A stretch of DNA of 64,000 nucleotides from Pseudoxanthomonas sp. Root630 (GTDB taxonomy: Bacteria > Pseudomonadota > Gammaproteobacteria > Xanthomonadales > Xanthomonadaceae). Below, piece after piece: positions 27,153-35,479 of the stretch. Location: contig NZ_LMGY01000001.1 in the NCBI RefSeq assembly GCF_001427585.1, positions 1,270 to 65,269 of the forward strand, read 5' to 3'. The position numbers were made by a program, and so were the translations under genes. Within the stretch, counting starts at the first letter, position 1. Every line of letters starts with the position of its first letter. Under the pieces are notes generated by a model. The model ran no database searches and was not told the origin of the DNA. It was given only the letters and a program-made list of their open reading frames with translations.

Positions 27153-27616
27153 CATATCCGGCCTCGGGTCACGGAGCATTGCGACGAGGTCGCTGGTCCG
27201 AGTCTGGACGCATCTACTTGGTCACCACCACGACCTACCGGCGCGATCCTCTTTTCAGCCGATGGGAAGTCGCAAGCAGGATGTCAGCCGCCATCGCTCA
27301 TGGCAGCCTGTGGTCGCCACATGCTGAACTTCTTTGCTGGGTCTTGATGCCGGACCATTGGCACGGTTTGGTGCGGTTGACCGGTACAACGAGCATCGCG
27401 CGCGTCGTGGGGATGGCAAAGGGACGGTCAGCGCACGCCATCCGTGATGTCATGGCGGGAAAACGAGTCTGGGCGGATGGATTCCATGACCGTGCGCTGC
27501 GGAGGGACGACACCACGCTGGCGGCCGCCCGCTACATCGTGGCCAACCCAATGAGAGCCGGATTGGTTGCACGCGTCGGCGACTATCCTTACTGGGATGC
27601 GGAGTGGTTGGCGTGA
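27143..27616 (+). CDS. REP-associated tyrosine transposase (RAYT)
   Basis: A 157-residue single-stranded DNA transposase of the Y1/IS200-like superfamily that acts on REP palindromes. The HUH-type metal motif is HWH at residues 72-74 (VLMPDHWHGLV), and the catalytic tyrosine is Tyr131 in AARYIVANPMRAGLV. The N-terminus GHGALRRGRWSESGRIYLVT is typical. It lies between inverted REP copies (27044-27066 and 27628-27650), the standard RAYT arrangement, so it appears intact. Its ATG is within the right arm of a terminator-like hairpin and no ribosome site is visible, which predicts very low expression. Confidence 0.92.
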   Translation: MAFSYPASGHGALRRGRWSESGRIYLVTTTTYRRDPLFSRWEVASRMSAAIAHGSLWSPHAELLCWVLMPDHWHGLVRLTGTTSIARVVGMAKGRSAHAIRDVMAGKRVWADGFHDRALRRDDTTLAAARYIVANPMRAGLVARVGDYPYWDAEWLA

Positions 27617-27627
27617 TGGGACGGCGG

Positions 27628-27650
27628 TCGGGGCTGAAGCCCCTCCTACA
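27628..27650 (-). repeat. REP element, inverted copy (right of the RAYT gene)
   Basis: An exact reverse complement of the 23-base unit at 27044-27066, starting 12 bases after the RAYT stop. Together with the next copy it makes a head-to-head REP pair. Confidence 0.85.
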
Positions 27651-27662
27651 GAAAGGGGCTCT

Positions 27663-27685
27663 TGCAGGAGGGGCTTCCGCCCCGA
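27663..27685 (+). repeat. REP element, third copy (variant)
   Basis: Begins TGCAGGAGGGGCTTCCG and ends CCCCGA; it differs from the left copy by T to C at the third base (head GCAG rather than GTAG) and A to C in the loop. With 27628-27650 it forms a pair of oppositely oriented units separated by 12 bases, a mobile REPIN-like unit. Confidence 0.8.
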
Positions 27686-27697
27686 CGCCGTCAGCTA

Positions 27698-29641
27698 TCA
27701 GCGGGTTTCGCGCAAGCCCAGCGCAAGGAGCCTCGCTTCGATCCGCTCACCCACGTTGGCCGGCGCTTCGAGCCCCATGCGCGCCATCGCGGCTTCGTCG
27801 TCCGGCCGCGCCACCAGTGCCTTCGCCACCGTTGCGATCTTCTTCCACGACGTGGCGGTGTTGGCCTTCAGCCAGCCCAGCGCCTTGACGATGCGTTGTT
27901 CCACCTCGGTGAAGTCGCTGCCCAGCGGATAGTCCGGCAGCGTGCCGTCGTGACGGAAGGTACGCAGGCGTGCGGACAGGTGCACGGGCGTGTTGTCGAT
28001 CCAGTGGCCCGGCGCATGGAAGCCGCTGCGCAGCTTGCCTTCGCGCTTGGCGCGCTCCACCAGCGCGGGCTGGAAGCGCGCATCGGTGATGCCGCCCATC
28101 GCGATCACGCAGTCTTCGTCGTTCTTCCCGCGCAGGTCGGCGATGCCGTACTCGTTGACGTACAGGTCGCGCAGGTGGCGGGGAATGGTGGTGTGGCCGT
28201 AGTTCCAGCGGACGTTGGACGCGGGCGCGCCGGCATCGTCGCGCACGGCGCGGAACATCAGCGCGCTGCGTGCGTTATCCAGGGTGTTGGACATGTCGAC
28301 GAAGTTGTACTGGCCGCCAACGCCGGACACCACGCGACCGTCCTCCAGTCCATCCGAAACGGCGGCGCCGAGCGCGGTGGCCATCATGCAGGAGTTGAAG
28401 AAGCGAGCCTCGTGGCGCTGAAGGCGGGCGAGCGGTTCGTGGTCGCGCTGCAGTTCGTTGATCAGGCTGATCCGGCGCATGCCGATCGCACGACGCTGGT
28501 CGTCCGGCAGCTCGCGCAGCCATTGGTAGAACGCCGGCGATCCCAGGTAGAACGCGCCATGCAGGTATTCGCCGTCGCGCTCCAGCCGCGCCTGGTCGCC
28601 GAGGTTGGCGGTGCCGTCGGCGATGCGGCGCATCAGCGCTTCGTCGTCTACCACCTTGCGCCGGATCACGCCGGTTTCGACCAGCCGCTTGAAGCCCTCG
28701 TTGATCATCTCGCTGCAGCCGTACAGGCCGATGGCGAACGGGTCGAGGCCGCCGCTGGCGAGCACCGCAGGATGCTGTTCCAGCGATGGATCGAGGGCCG
28801 CCAGGATGCGCCGGTAGGTGGCGTTGTCGGTGTGGCGCAGCACCAGCGCATGGCACAACGCATCGGCGAGCGCGCCGATGCCGATCTGCAGCGTGCCGCC
28901 ATCGCGCACCAGTGCGCTGGCATACAGGCCGATCGCGTACTCGGCATCGGAGACCGGCTGACGTGGCAGACCGAAGAGTTGAGGGTAGGGGTCAGGCGGG
29001 GTGATGACGATATCGAAGTAGGCTTCGTCCACCGCCGCGGTGCCGCCGATCCACGGCAACTGCGGATCGACTTCCGCCACCAGCAACGGACGCGGCAGGC
29101 CACGCGCCACGATGGCATCGACGGCATCCTGGGTCAGGTCGTTGTTGCATGAGAACGAGAGCCGCGTGCCACCGGGTTCCCGCGCGACTTTCTGCACGAT
29201 CACGTTGAGTGCGCGGTCCGCCAGCGCCCGGGCGACGTGCGTGTAGTTGAGGCTGGCGTACAAACGTTGCGCGGTGGTGGAGCGGAGCAGCGCGCCGCCC
29301 TGCATGTAAAACTCCTCCACCTCCATGTGCGCGGGCAGCGCGTCGCGCTTCATCGCCTGCACGTAATCCAGCCGCGGGAAGTCGTCGCCGAAATGCCGCG
29401 TGGCGAACGGCTTCACGAATCGCCCCTCCAACCCTTTGCCCCCCGCAGGCGGGTCGAGCGAGAGGGCGGTGTAGAGCGACCACGGGCGCGACGGGTCCGC
29501 GACACCGCGCCGGTACAGCGTATTGAGCAGGCGGTGCGGTTTGCCGATGCCGAGCGGCGCGCCCATGCGCAGCGGCCCGTAGGTGTGGGCGAGGATCAGG
29601 TCGACGGCTTCGTCGAGATCGGTCAGGTGGCGTGGGGTCAT
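27698..29641 (-). CDS. Acetyl-CoA hydrolase/transferase C-terminal domain protein
   Basis: A 647-residue protein related to class I CoA-transferases and acetyl-CoA hydrolases. The first half has the glycine-rich N-terminal domain with GGTLQIGIGALADALCHALV; the second half holds LYGCSEMINEGF, where the Glu is the expected CoA-thioester-forming residue, then VVSGVGGQYNFVDMSNTL and RDLYVNEYGIADLRGK, all typical of the C-terminal hydrolase domain. It is longer than the 430-500-residue enzymes because of an extra N-terminal region and a C-terminal helical tail. Substrate unknown; possibly acetyl-CoA/succinate or butyryl-CoA exchange. It appears monocistronic and diverges from the blaI-like gene. 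Confidence 0.85.
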   Translation of the reverse strand: MTPRHLTDLDEAVDLILAHTYGPLRMGAPLGIGKPHRLLNTLYRRGVADPSRPWSLYTALSLDPPAGGKGLEGRFVKPFATRHFGDDFPRLDYVQAMKRDALPAHMEVEEFYMQGGALLRSTTAQRLYASLNYTHVARALADRALNVIVQKVAREPGGTRLSFSCNNDLTQDAVDAIVARGLPRPLLVAEVDPQLPWIGGTAAVDEAYFDIVITPPDPYPQLFGLPRQPVSDAEYAIGLYASALVRDGGTLQIGIGALADALCHALVLRHTDNATYRRILAALDPSLEQHPAVLASGGLDPFAIGLYGCSEMINEGFKRLVETGVIRRKVVDDEALMRRIADGTANLGDQARLERDGEYLHGAFYLGSPAFYQWLRELPDDQRRAIGMRRISLINELQRDHEPLARLQRHEARFFNSCMMATALGAAVSDGLEDGRVVSGVGGQYNFVDMSNTLDNARSALMFRAVRDDAGAPASNVRWNYGHTTIPRHLRDLYVNEYGIADLRGKNDEDCVIAMGGITDARFQPALVERAKREGKLRSGFHAPGHWIDNTPVHLSARLRTFRHDGTLPDYPLGSDFTEVEQRIVKALGWLKANTATSWKKIATVAKALVARPDDEAAMARMGLEAPANVGERIEARLLALGLRETR

Positions 29642-29713
29642 GTGCGCAGCTTAGGCGAAGCCAGGTGATCCGCCGACGAATGGATAGCCGGGAGGGCTTG
29701 ACACAGGGTTCGT

Positions 29714-29747
29714 TTACGGGCGTAATCAGTAAAAATTACAGGCGTAA
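29714..29747 (+). promoter_or_regulatory. Twin operator for the BlaI-type repressor
   Basis: Two near-identical 12-base dyads, TTACGGGCGTAA (29714-29725) and TTACAGGCGTAA (29736-29747), are centred 22 bases apart, i.e. two helical turns, and end 4 bases before the ATG of the repressor gene. Together they also form one larger imperfect inverted repeat. BlaI/MecI/CopY repressors bind TACA/TGTA-type dyads of this size, so autoregulation is expected. Confidence 0.7.
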
Positions 29748-29751
29748 ACGT

Positions 29752-30120
29752 ATGTCGATCAGCGATGCGGAAGCCGTGGTGATGGACGTGTTGTGGGGGC
29801 GCCACCCCGCCAGTGCGGAAGAGGTGGTTGCGGCCCTGTCCGGCCGGGCCGAGTGGGCGGAGCCGACCGTGAAGACCCTGCTCAACCGCCTGCTCAACAA
29901 GGGCGCGATCCAGGCGGAAAAAGAGGGCAGGCGCTATCTCTATTCGCCCGTGCTCAGCCGCGATGCCTGGCTGGCGGAGCAGAGTGCGGGGCTGGTGGAC
30001 CGGTTGTTCGGCGGGCGCGTGGCGCCGCTGGTGGCGCACTTCAGCGAGCAGCGCAAACTCTCGCCCGCCGACATCGCCGAACTGAAGCGCTTGATCGCGG
30101 AGCTCGACGATGGCGAATGA
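29752..30120 (+). CDS. BlaI/MecI/CopY-family transcriptional repressor
   Basis: A 122-residue repressor with an N-terminal winged helix-turn-helix (MSISDAEAVVMDVLWGRHPA; TVKTLLNRLLNKGAIQAEKE) and a C-terminal dimerisation helix region (LSRDAWLAEQSAGLVDRLF on). In BlaI-type systems a membrane M56 metalloprotease senses a signal and causes cleavage of the repressor; exactly such a gene follows, overlapping this one by 11 bases. The start at 29752 begins the conserved first helix and lies right after the twin operator. Target genes beyond this operon are not known. Confidence 0.92.
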   Translation: MSISDAEAVVMDVLWGRHPASAEEVVAALSGRAEWAEPTVKTLLNRLLNKGAIQAEKEGRRYLYSPVLSRDAWLAEQSAGLVDRLFGGRVAPLVAHFSEQRKLSPADIAELKRLIAELDDGE

Positions 30121-31663
30121 CGTGATGACGGCCCTGCTCGAAGCGACCATCGCCAGCACGCTGGCCACCCTGCTGGTGTTGGCCCTTCGCGTTCCGCTGC
30201 GCCGACATCTCGGTGCCGCCGCCGCGCACGCGCTGTGGATCTGCGTGCCGCTCGCCTGCCTGGCGGTCCTGCTGCCGGCGCGGCAGGGCGAGACGCAGTG
30301 GGCGATGCCGCTCGCCACCGTGCTGCAGCCGGTACCCGTCGCGTCCATCGGCACGGCATTGCCGATGCCCTCAATATCGCTCTGGCTGCTCGCCCTGTGG
30401 GCCGTGGGCCTCATGGCGATGATGGTCCGGCTCGCCGTGCAGCAGCGCGGCTTCATCCGCGGACTGGGTCGCCTGGCAAACGCCGCACCGGGCGTGTTCC
30501 GCGCGACCACCTGCGCGGGGCTGCCCGCGGCTTACGGCGTACTGCGGCCGAAAGTCGTGGTGCCGGCGGACTTCCACATGCGCTACACCGACGAAGAGCG
30601 CGCCCTGGTGCTGTACCACGAGCGCCTGCACATCCGGCGGGGCGATCTGGTCGGCAACCTCGTCGCGTCGTTGCTGCGTTGCCTGTTCTGGTTCAACCCG
30701 CTGATGCACGTGGCCGCGCGCCTGCATCGCCTGGACCAGGAGTTCGCCTGCGACGCCGCCGTGGTCGCGCGCCATCCCGGCGAGCGCCGCACCTATGGCG
30801 AAGCGATGCTGAAAGCCCATCTGGCGGGGACGCCATTGCCCGTGGGCTGCCACTGGTCACACCACCACCCGCTCAAGGAGAGGATCGCCATGCTGAAGAA
30901 TCCGGTACGTGGACGTACGCGCAGGATCATCGCTGCGACGCTGGTCGCGCTGACGGCCACCGCGTGCGGCATCGCCGCCTGGGCCGCCCAGCCCGCCGCG
31001 CCCGCAGCCGCGACGCAGGATTTCCACTACCGCATCGGCGCCACGCTCGACGTCGACGGCGAACGCCGGACATTCGCCTTGCGTGACTGGCCCGGCCGCA
31101 AGGTGGGCTTCGCATCGACCACGAAAGCCGGTCGCGCGTGGCGCATCGAACTGGTCGTCGATCCTGCCCAAGCGGGCCAGGTGAGGATCGCCGGCGATAT
31201 CAGCGTGGACGGCAAACCTGTGTCGTCGCCGGTGCTGATCGGTGCGCTCGACCAGAACGTCGCCATCGAGGTGACGCCACCGGATGGCAGTTCGACGTTC
31301 GCGCTGTCGATGGTCGTCAGCCGGCATGCTGGGGCGCCGGGGCCGGACGCCGCCAGCGTACCGAAGCAGCCCGCGCCGGCGTACCCGGCCGAGGCGAAGG
31401 CGCGTGGCCAGAGCGGCCTCGTGGTGCTGAAGTTGCGGGTGGGTCCTGATGGTCGCGTGCGCGAGGCGGTCGTGGAATCGTCGGAGCCGGCCGGCCTGTT
31501 CGATGAAGCCTCGCTCGCCGCCGCCCGGCAATGGACCTTCGAGCCGCCGACGGAGAATGGCGCGCGCGGCGAAGGCTGGGTGCGCGTGCCGATCAGGTAC
31601 GACATCAACGGCGACGATGGGGAAGACGCCGGGAAAACGGGCGTCGGCCAACCTGCCGCATGA
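30110..31663 (+). CDS. BlaR1-type M56 metallopeptidase fused to a TonB C-terminal domain
   Basis: A 517-residue inner-membrane protein. The N-terminal half has membrane segments near 10-27, 38-56, 89-110 and 180-197 and the M56 zinc motif HERLH (residues 170-174) with downstream Glu in DQEFACDAAVV (211-215). A further membrane segment (272-294) leads to a periplasmic part, ending in a TonB_C domain (about 415-500: PAYPAEAKARGQSGLVVLKL, then AARQWTFEPPTENG). There is no penicillin-binding sensor domain as in BlaR1; the TonB domain occupies that position. This suggests signal input from the periplasm or from TonB-dependent outer-membrane receptors. It is probably co-transcribed with the repressor and the next lipoprotein. 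Confidence 0.88.
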   Translation: MANDVMTALLEATIASTLATLLVLALRVPLRRHLGAAAAHALWICVPLACLAVLLPARQGETQWAMPLATVLQPVPVASIGTALPMPSISLWLLALWAVGLMAMMVRLAVQQRGFIRGLGRLANAAPGVFRATTCAGLPAAYGVLRPKVVVPADFHMRYTDEERALVLYHERLHIRRGDLVGNLVASLLRCLFWFNPLMHVAARLHRLDQEFACDAAVVARHPGERRTYGEAMLKAHLAGTPLPVGCHWSHHHPLKERIAMLKNPVRGRTRRIIAATLVALTATACGIAAWAAQPAAPAAATQDFHYRIGATLDVDGERRTFALRDWPGRKVGFASTTKAGRAWRIELVVDPAQAGQVRIAGDISVDGKPVSSPVLIGALDQNVAIEVTPPDGSSTFALSMVVSRHAGAPGPDAASVPKQPAPAYPAEAKARGQSGLVVLKLRVGPDGRVREAVVESSEPAGLFDEASLAAARQWTFEPPTENGARGEGWVRVPIRYDINGDDGEDAGKTGVGQPAA

Positions 31664-32223
31664 GCCACGTTCAAGCAGGTCCGTGCGACCGCCGCGCGCT
31701 GTCGCTGGGCGGCGCCTGCTTCATCGCGGCGTGCCTGGCCAGTGGGTGCGCGCACCGCGTCGACAGCATCGATCAGCGCTTGTTGCTGCCCGAAGCGGCT
31801 GGTCGCTACGAGATGGCGGCGCACCAGGCCTTCGTCTATCCGGTGCCGATCGACACGGCCGGCCCGGTGTTTCCTTCCGCGGGCATGCCCCGCGAACTGC
31901 CGCCGCTCACCCTGTGCGTCGCCTTCGTCGTGGATGGCGCGGGCAAGGCGACGCAGGTCGCGCCCTTGCGACAGGCGGGCTGCGACGACGGTGCGGCGCA
32001 GCCCCTGTTGCGTGATGCGGCCGTCAGGGTGGTGACAGGATGGACGTTCGAGCCCGCGATGTTCTGCGATTACCCGGATGCCGTCAGCCGGGATCGCGAC
32101 TGGAACGGGCATGGCTGCGCCGGCGAGCACGTGCAGGCGCGTATCGTGCCCGTGTCCCTGGCCTATGCCTTCACCTTCGAGATCCGCGAAGGCCGCCAGC
32201 GTGTGGCGGCGCGCAAGCGCTGA
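31660..32223 (+). CDS. Putative lipoprotein with TonB-like C-terminal half
   Basis: A 187-residue exported protein that overlaps the M56/TonB gene by 4 bases. The N-terminus has a twin-basic stretch, a hydrophobic core and a lipobox CLASGC (Cys at about residue 30), so it is predicted to be a lipoprotein. The rest (LPPLTLCVAFVVDGAGKATQ; LLRDAAVRVVTGWTFEPAMF) resembles the TonB C-terminal fold and the end of the preceding protein. Four cysteines in the mature part may form disulfides. Function unknown; tight linkage suggests it works with the M56 protein in sensing. Confidence 0.75.
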   Translation: MSHVQAGPCDRRALSLGGACFIAACLASGCAHRVDSIDQRLLLPEAAGRYEMAAHQAFVYPVPIDTAGPVFPSAGMPRELPPLTLCVAFVVDGAGKATQVAPLRQAGCDDGAAQPLLRDAAVRVVTGWTFEPAMFCDYPDAVSRDRDWNGHGCAGEHVQARIVPVSLAYAFTFEIREGRQRVAARKR

Positions 32224-32226
32224 CGC

Positions 32227-32787
32227 TCACTGCTCCAGCATGTCCGGCCGGAACAGTCGGCGGCGCGAGACTTCGCGGCCGGCGACCATGAAGCGGCCGT
32301 CGCCGCGGTAATGCACCGTGCGGGGGATGCGGGGCGAGGGCGCGACATGCGCGGCGACCACGCGCCACACGAACAGCGGGTAGTCGGCGGTGATCCGGGT
32401 TTCGTGCAGACGGCACTCGAACTGCGCGTGGCATTCGGCGATCCGCGGCGCATGCACTTCGCGCGAGGGCAGGGCGGTGAGGCCGAAGCGCTCGAACTTG
32501 TCCTGTTCGGTGCTGCTGCAGTTGCCGATGCGCACCACGGTATCCAGTAGGTCCCCGGTCGGCAGGTTGATGACGCATGCGCGGCTGGCGCGCGCCAGCG
32601 CATGGCTGCGATTGGCGTCCCAGATATACGTGCCCACCAGGTCGTAGCCGAGCATCATGTGCCAGCCCAGCGTCATGATCGCGCGCTCGCCGCGGTGCGC
32701 GGTACTCAACAGCACGACCGGCCCGGGCTCCAGGTAGCGACGGGTCTGGTCCACGGGCAGGGACGTCCAGCGCTTGGGTTGCGTCAT
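32227..32787 (-). CDS. Flavin reductase-like FMN-binding protein
   Basis: A 186-residue cytosolic protein of the split-barrel flavin reductase family. The FMN-binding segments are PGPVVLLSTAHRGERAIMTL (about 21-40), SHALARASRACVINLPTG and KFERFGLTALPSREV. Such proteins reduce flavins for a partner monooxygenase or act as stand-alone NAD(P)H:FMN oxidoreductases; no partner is adjacent. It is convergent with the lipoprotein gene (3-base gap) and precedes the mod genes on the same strand. Confidence 0.85.
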   Translation of the reverse strand: MTQPKRWTSLPVDQTRRYLEPGPVVLLSTAHRGERAIMTLGWHMMLGYDLVGTYIWDANRSHALARASRACVINLPTGDLLDTVVRIGNCSSTEQDKFERFGLTALPSREVHAPRIAECHAQFECRLHETRITADYPLFVWRVVAAHVAPSPRIPRTVHYRGDGRFMVAGREVSRRRLFRPDMLEQ

Positions 32788-32826
32788 GCGAGGCGCTCCG
32801 GGGCGTCGCCGCGGGATACGGCGGGG

Positions 32827-33444
32827 TCAGTCGAGGACGTGGGTGGAATCGGCCACGCGCCGCACTTCGTCCGGGTGGTGGCTGACGTAGACGATGGGCA
32901 GGCGGATCTCGTCGCGCACGCGCTGCAGGTAGGGGATCAGCTCTTCGCGGCGCGCCTGGTCCAGCGACGACAGCGGTTCGTCGAACAGCAGCAACGACGG
33001 CTGCGCCAGCAGCGCGCGACCGATGGCGACGCGCTGCGCTTCGCCGCCGGAGAGGTTGCGTGTGCGTCGGCCGAGCAGCGGTGCGATGCCGAGCAGGTCC
33101 ACGACGGCATCGAATCCGAACCGGGGGGTTCCCCGCCCGCCGTGGCGCCCGTAGAGCAGGTTGCGGCGCACGTCCAGGTGCGGGAACAGCCTCGCATCCT
33201 GGAAGACGTAGCCGATGCGGCGCTGGTGCACCGGCACGTCGATGCGCTGCGCGCTGTCGAACAGGCAATGGCCGTCCACGTCGATGCGCCCGGCGACCGG
33301 CGTCACCAGGCCGGCGATCGCATTGAGCACGGACGTCTTGCCTGCGCCGGACGGTCCGACCAGCGCGATCACGCGTGCGTCGTCCTCGATGCGCACATGG
33401 CGATGGAAGTGTCCGCGCCGCAGTTCGATGTCCAGGTGCAGCAT
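32827..33444 (-). CDS. modC: Molybdate ABC transporter ATP-binding protein, short form without a regulatory domain
   Basis: The ATPase subunit of the molybdate importer. At 205 residues it contains only the nucleotide-binding domain: Walker A LVGPSGAGKTSVLNAIAG, signature LSGGEAQRVAIGRAL, Walker B LLLFDEPLSSLD and the switch histidine in IVYVSHHPDEV. Canonical ModC proteins are about 350 residues, with a C-terminal MOP/TOBE molybdate-sensing domain that is missing here. The stop is followed by no MOP-like coding sequence, so this is a natural short form. It overlaps modB at the junction (33444). Confidence 0.88.
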   Translation of the reverse strand: MLHLDIELRRGHFHRHVRIEDDARVIALVGPSGAGKTSVLNAIAGLVTPVAGRIDVDGHCLFDSAQRIDVPVHQRRIGYVFQDARLFPHLDVRRNLLYGRHGGRGTPRFGFDAVVDLLGIAPLLGRRTRNLSGGEAQRVAIGRALLAQPSLLLFDEPLSSLDQARREELIPYLQRVRDEIRLPIVYVSHHPDEVRRVADSTHVLD

Positions 33445-34148
33445 CAGCTGTCCTCGCCCTGGCGCGTGTAATGGCGCCGTACCAGCCACTCGGAAAACAG
33501 CAGCGCGGCCAGCGAGATCGCCACGGCGACCGCGGCGAGGCGCCAGATGCCGGCTTCGCCGCCGGGCACCTGCATCAGGCCGTAGATGGCGGAGGACAGC
33601 GTCTGCGTTTCACCGGGGATGTTGGAGACGAAGGTGATGGTGGCGCCGAACTCGCCCAGCGCCTTCGCGAAGGCCAGCACGCTGCCGGCGACCAGTCCGG
33701 GCCAGGCCAGCGGCAAGGTGACCGTGAAGAAGACGCGCCAGGGGCCAGCGCCCAGCGTGGCGGCGGCTTGTTCCAGGCGGCGGTCGGTGGCTTCGAGCGA
33801 CAGACGGATCGCGCGCACCATCAGCGGGAAGCCCATCACCGCGCAGGCCAGTGCCGCGCCGGTCCAGCGGAACGCGAACACGAGGCCAAGGTGTTCCTTC
33901 AGGAAGGCGCCCACCGTGCCCTGCGTACCCAGCGTCACCAGCAGGGCGTAACCCATCACCACCGGCGGCAACACCAGCGGCAGGTGGACCACCGCATCCA
34001 GCAACGCCTTGCCCGGGAAGCGTGTGCGCGCCAGCACCCAGCCCACCAGTACGCCGAACGGCAGGCTGGCCAACGCCGCCACCAGCGCCACCTTCAGGCT
34101 GAGCCGGATCGCGGTGAGTTCTTCCGCGGTGAACGCATCGAACACCAA
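33444..34148 (-). CDS. modB: Molybdate ABC transporter permease
   Basis: A 234-residue inner-membrane permease with five to six membrane segments. The start MVFDAFTAEELTAIRLSLKV and the EAA loop (AAATLGAGPWRVFFTVTLPL, about 128-147) are typical of ModB. It lies between modA and modC on the minus strand, with 1-base and 4-base junctions, indicating one operon. Confidence 0.93.
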   Translation of the reverse strand: MVFDAFTAEELTAIRLSLKVALVAALASLPFGVLVGWVLARTRFPGKALLDAVVHLPLVLPPVVMGYALLVTLGTQGTVGAFLKEHLGLVFAFRWTGAALACAVMGFPLMVRAIRLSLEATDRRLEQAAATLGAGPWRVFFTVTLPLAWPGLVAGSVLAFAKALGEFGATITFVSNIPGETQTLSSAIYGLMQVPGGEAGIWRLAAVAVAISLAALLFSEWLVRRHYTRQGEDS

Positions 34149-34152
34149 GAGG

Positions 34153-34938
34153 TCAGTCCTTCACCGCGAATCCACGACGCGTGAAGATCGCATCGGCCGC
34201 AGGTGAGGCGAGCCATTGCACGAACTGCGTCGCCTGCGCCGATCGCGGGCCACGCAGGGCGGCGACGGGATAGATGATCGGCGGATGGCTGTCTTCGGGG
34301 AACGTCGCCACCACCCGCACCGCGGGCTCCGCCTTCGCATCGGACGCGTACACGATGCCCAGCGGGGTTTCGCCGCGCGCCACCAGCATCAGCGCCGCGC
34401 GCACGCTCTCGGATTCCGCAAGCCGCGCCTTGACGCCGTTCCACAGCGACAGCGATTCCAGCGAGGCCTTGGCGTACTTGCCCGCCGGCACGGTCTGCGT
34501 CTGGCCTACCGCCAGGCGACCGTCGCCGAGCGCGGCGAGGAAGGTCGCGGGGCGCTTCAGGTCGACGCGCGCCTTGCTCGCTTTCGGTGCGACCAGCACC
34601 AACTGGTTGCCCAGCAGGTTGCGTCGCGTGGCCGGTTCCAGCTTGTCGCGCTGTTGTAGGTAGTCCATCCACTCCAGGTCGGCGGAGAAGAAGGCGTCGG
34701 CGGGCGCGCCCTGTTCGATCTGGCGCGCCAGCGCCGAACTCGCGGCATACGACACGCGCACGGATACGCCGGTCTGCTTCTGGTAGGTGGCGGCGGCCTC
34801 GTCCAGCGATTCCTTCAGGCTGGCGGCGGCGAAGACGGTGAGGCCGGTGTCGTCCTGCGCGCGTGCGATGCCGGGCACCAGCAGCGAGGCGACCAGCGCG
34901 AGGACGACGAGCGGCGAACGGAGCGGAGACAGGTTCAT
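34153..34938 (-). CDS. modA: Molybdate-binding periplasmic protein
   Basis: A 261-residue periplasmic solute-binding protein with a signal peptide ending [10 protein letters not shown]. The molybdate-binding elements are visible: [16 protein letters not shown] (first serine contact), [20 protein letters not shown] (second), [14 protein letters not shown] (third), and [12 protein letters not shown]. It is the first gene of modABC on the minus strand. The ATG at 34938 was chosen because it begins the signal peptide. Confidence 0.93.
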   Translation of the reverse strand: MNLSPLRSPLVVLALVASLLVPGIARAQDDTGLTVFAAASLKESLDEAAATYQKQTGVSVRVSYAASSALARQIEQGAPADAFFSADLEWMDYLQQRDKLEPATRRNLLGNQLVLVAPKASKARVDLKRPATFLAALGDGRLAVGQTQTVPAGKYAKASLESLSLWNGVKARLAESESVRAALMLVARGETPLGIVYASDAKAEPAVRVVATFPEDSHPPIIYPVAALRGPRSAQATQFVQWLASPAADAIFTRRGFAVKD

Positions 34939-34964
34939 GCAGACACTCCTGGGGGGACGGGATG

Positions 34965-35459
34965 CTATTCGATGATGAACGTCTTGATCTGCCGTGCACT
35001 GCGCGCCGGCCGGCTGTCGCCGGGAACGAGCAGTCGTGCGGGACCTTCGCGCGTGTCCAGCGGCTTGCCGTTGCAGCGGTCCGCGACGTAGACCGCCTGC
35101 TTGCCGAGCGTGGGGTCCAGTTCGCCCAGCGAGAACACCACACGATAGCCATCGCTCGCCATCACCTCCACGCGGCGCACGAGGTGCGCGCCGCGCAACG
35201 GCTCCGCCGGCATCGCACCGGCGCGCCGCAGCAGGTCCACGAGGGCGACGCCCTCGCAGCGCAACGGTGTGCCGTGCACGTCGAGGGTGACGTCGTGGCG
35301 CGGCAGGCCCGCGACCAGGGCGGGGTCCCAGGCCAGTTCCATGCGGGTCGGGACCGGCGAGGCGGGCGCATGCGCGGCATGCGACTGCGCGAAGGTCGTC
35401 GCGACCGGCATTCCCAGGCAGCACAGGATCAGGGTGGATCTGCGGAACCGATGCCTCAT
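34965..35459 (-). CDS. Periplasmic protein resembling the molybdopterin-oxidoreductase fold
   Basis: A 164-residue exported protein with a signal peptide ([20 protein letters not shown], cleavage near TTFAQ). The mature part has features of the sulfite-oxidase-like molybdopterin domain: [40 protein letters not shown], and the late [20 protein letters not shown]. It is only about half the size of a complete domain and lacks an obvious Moco-ligating cysteine context, so enzymatic activity is doubtful. It lies 26 bases upstream of modA on the same strand, which ties it to molybdenum uptake or delivery. Confidence 0.7.
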   Translation of the reverse strand: MRHRFRRSTLILCCLGMPVATTFAQSHAAHAPASPVPTRMELAWDPALVAGLPRHDVTLDVHGTPLRCEGVALVDLLRRAGAMPAEPLRGAHLVRRVEVMASDGYRVVFSLGELDPTLGKQAVYVADRCNGKPLDTREGPARLLVPGDSRPARSARQIKTFIIE

Positions 35460-35479
35460 GCGATGCTCCCGTGCGTGGA

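Noticed and set aside
27130-27327. Alternative RAYT start at the ATG of 27130
   Set aside because: This ATG is in another frame and leads to a short product without the transposase motifs.
27662-29152. A 496-codon plus-strand frame opposite the acetyl-CoA hydrolase-like gene
   Set aside because: No domain, Arg/His/Ala-rich, antisense to a gene with clear CoA-transferase motifs.
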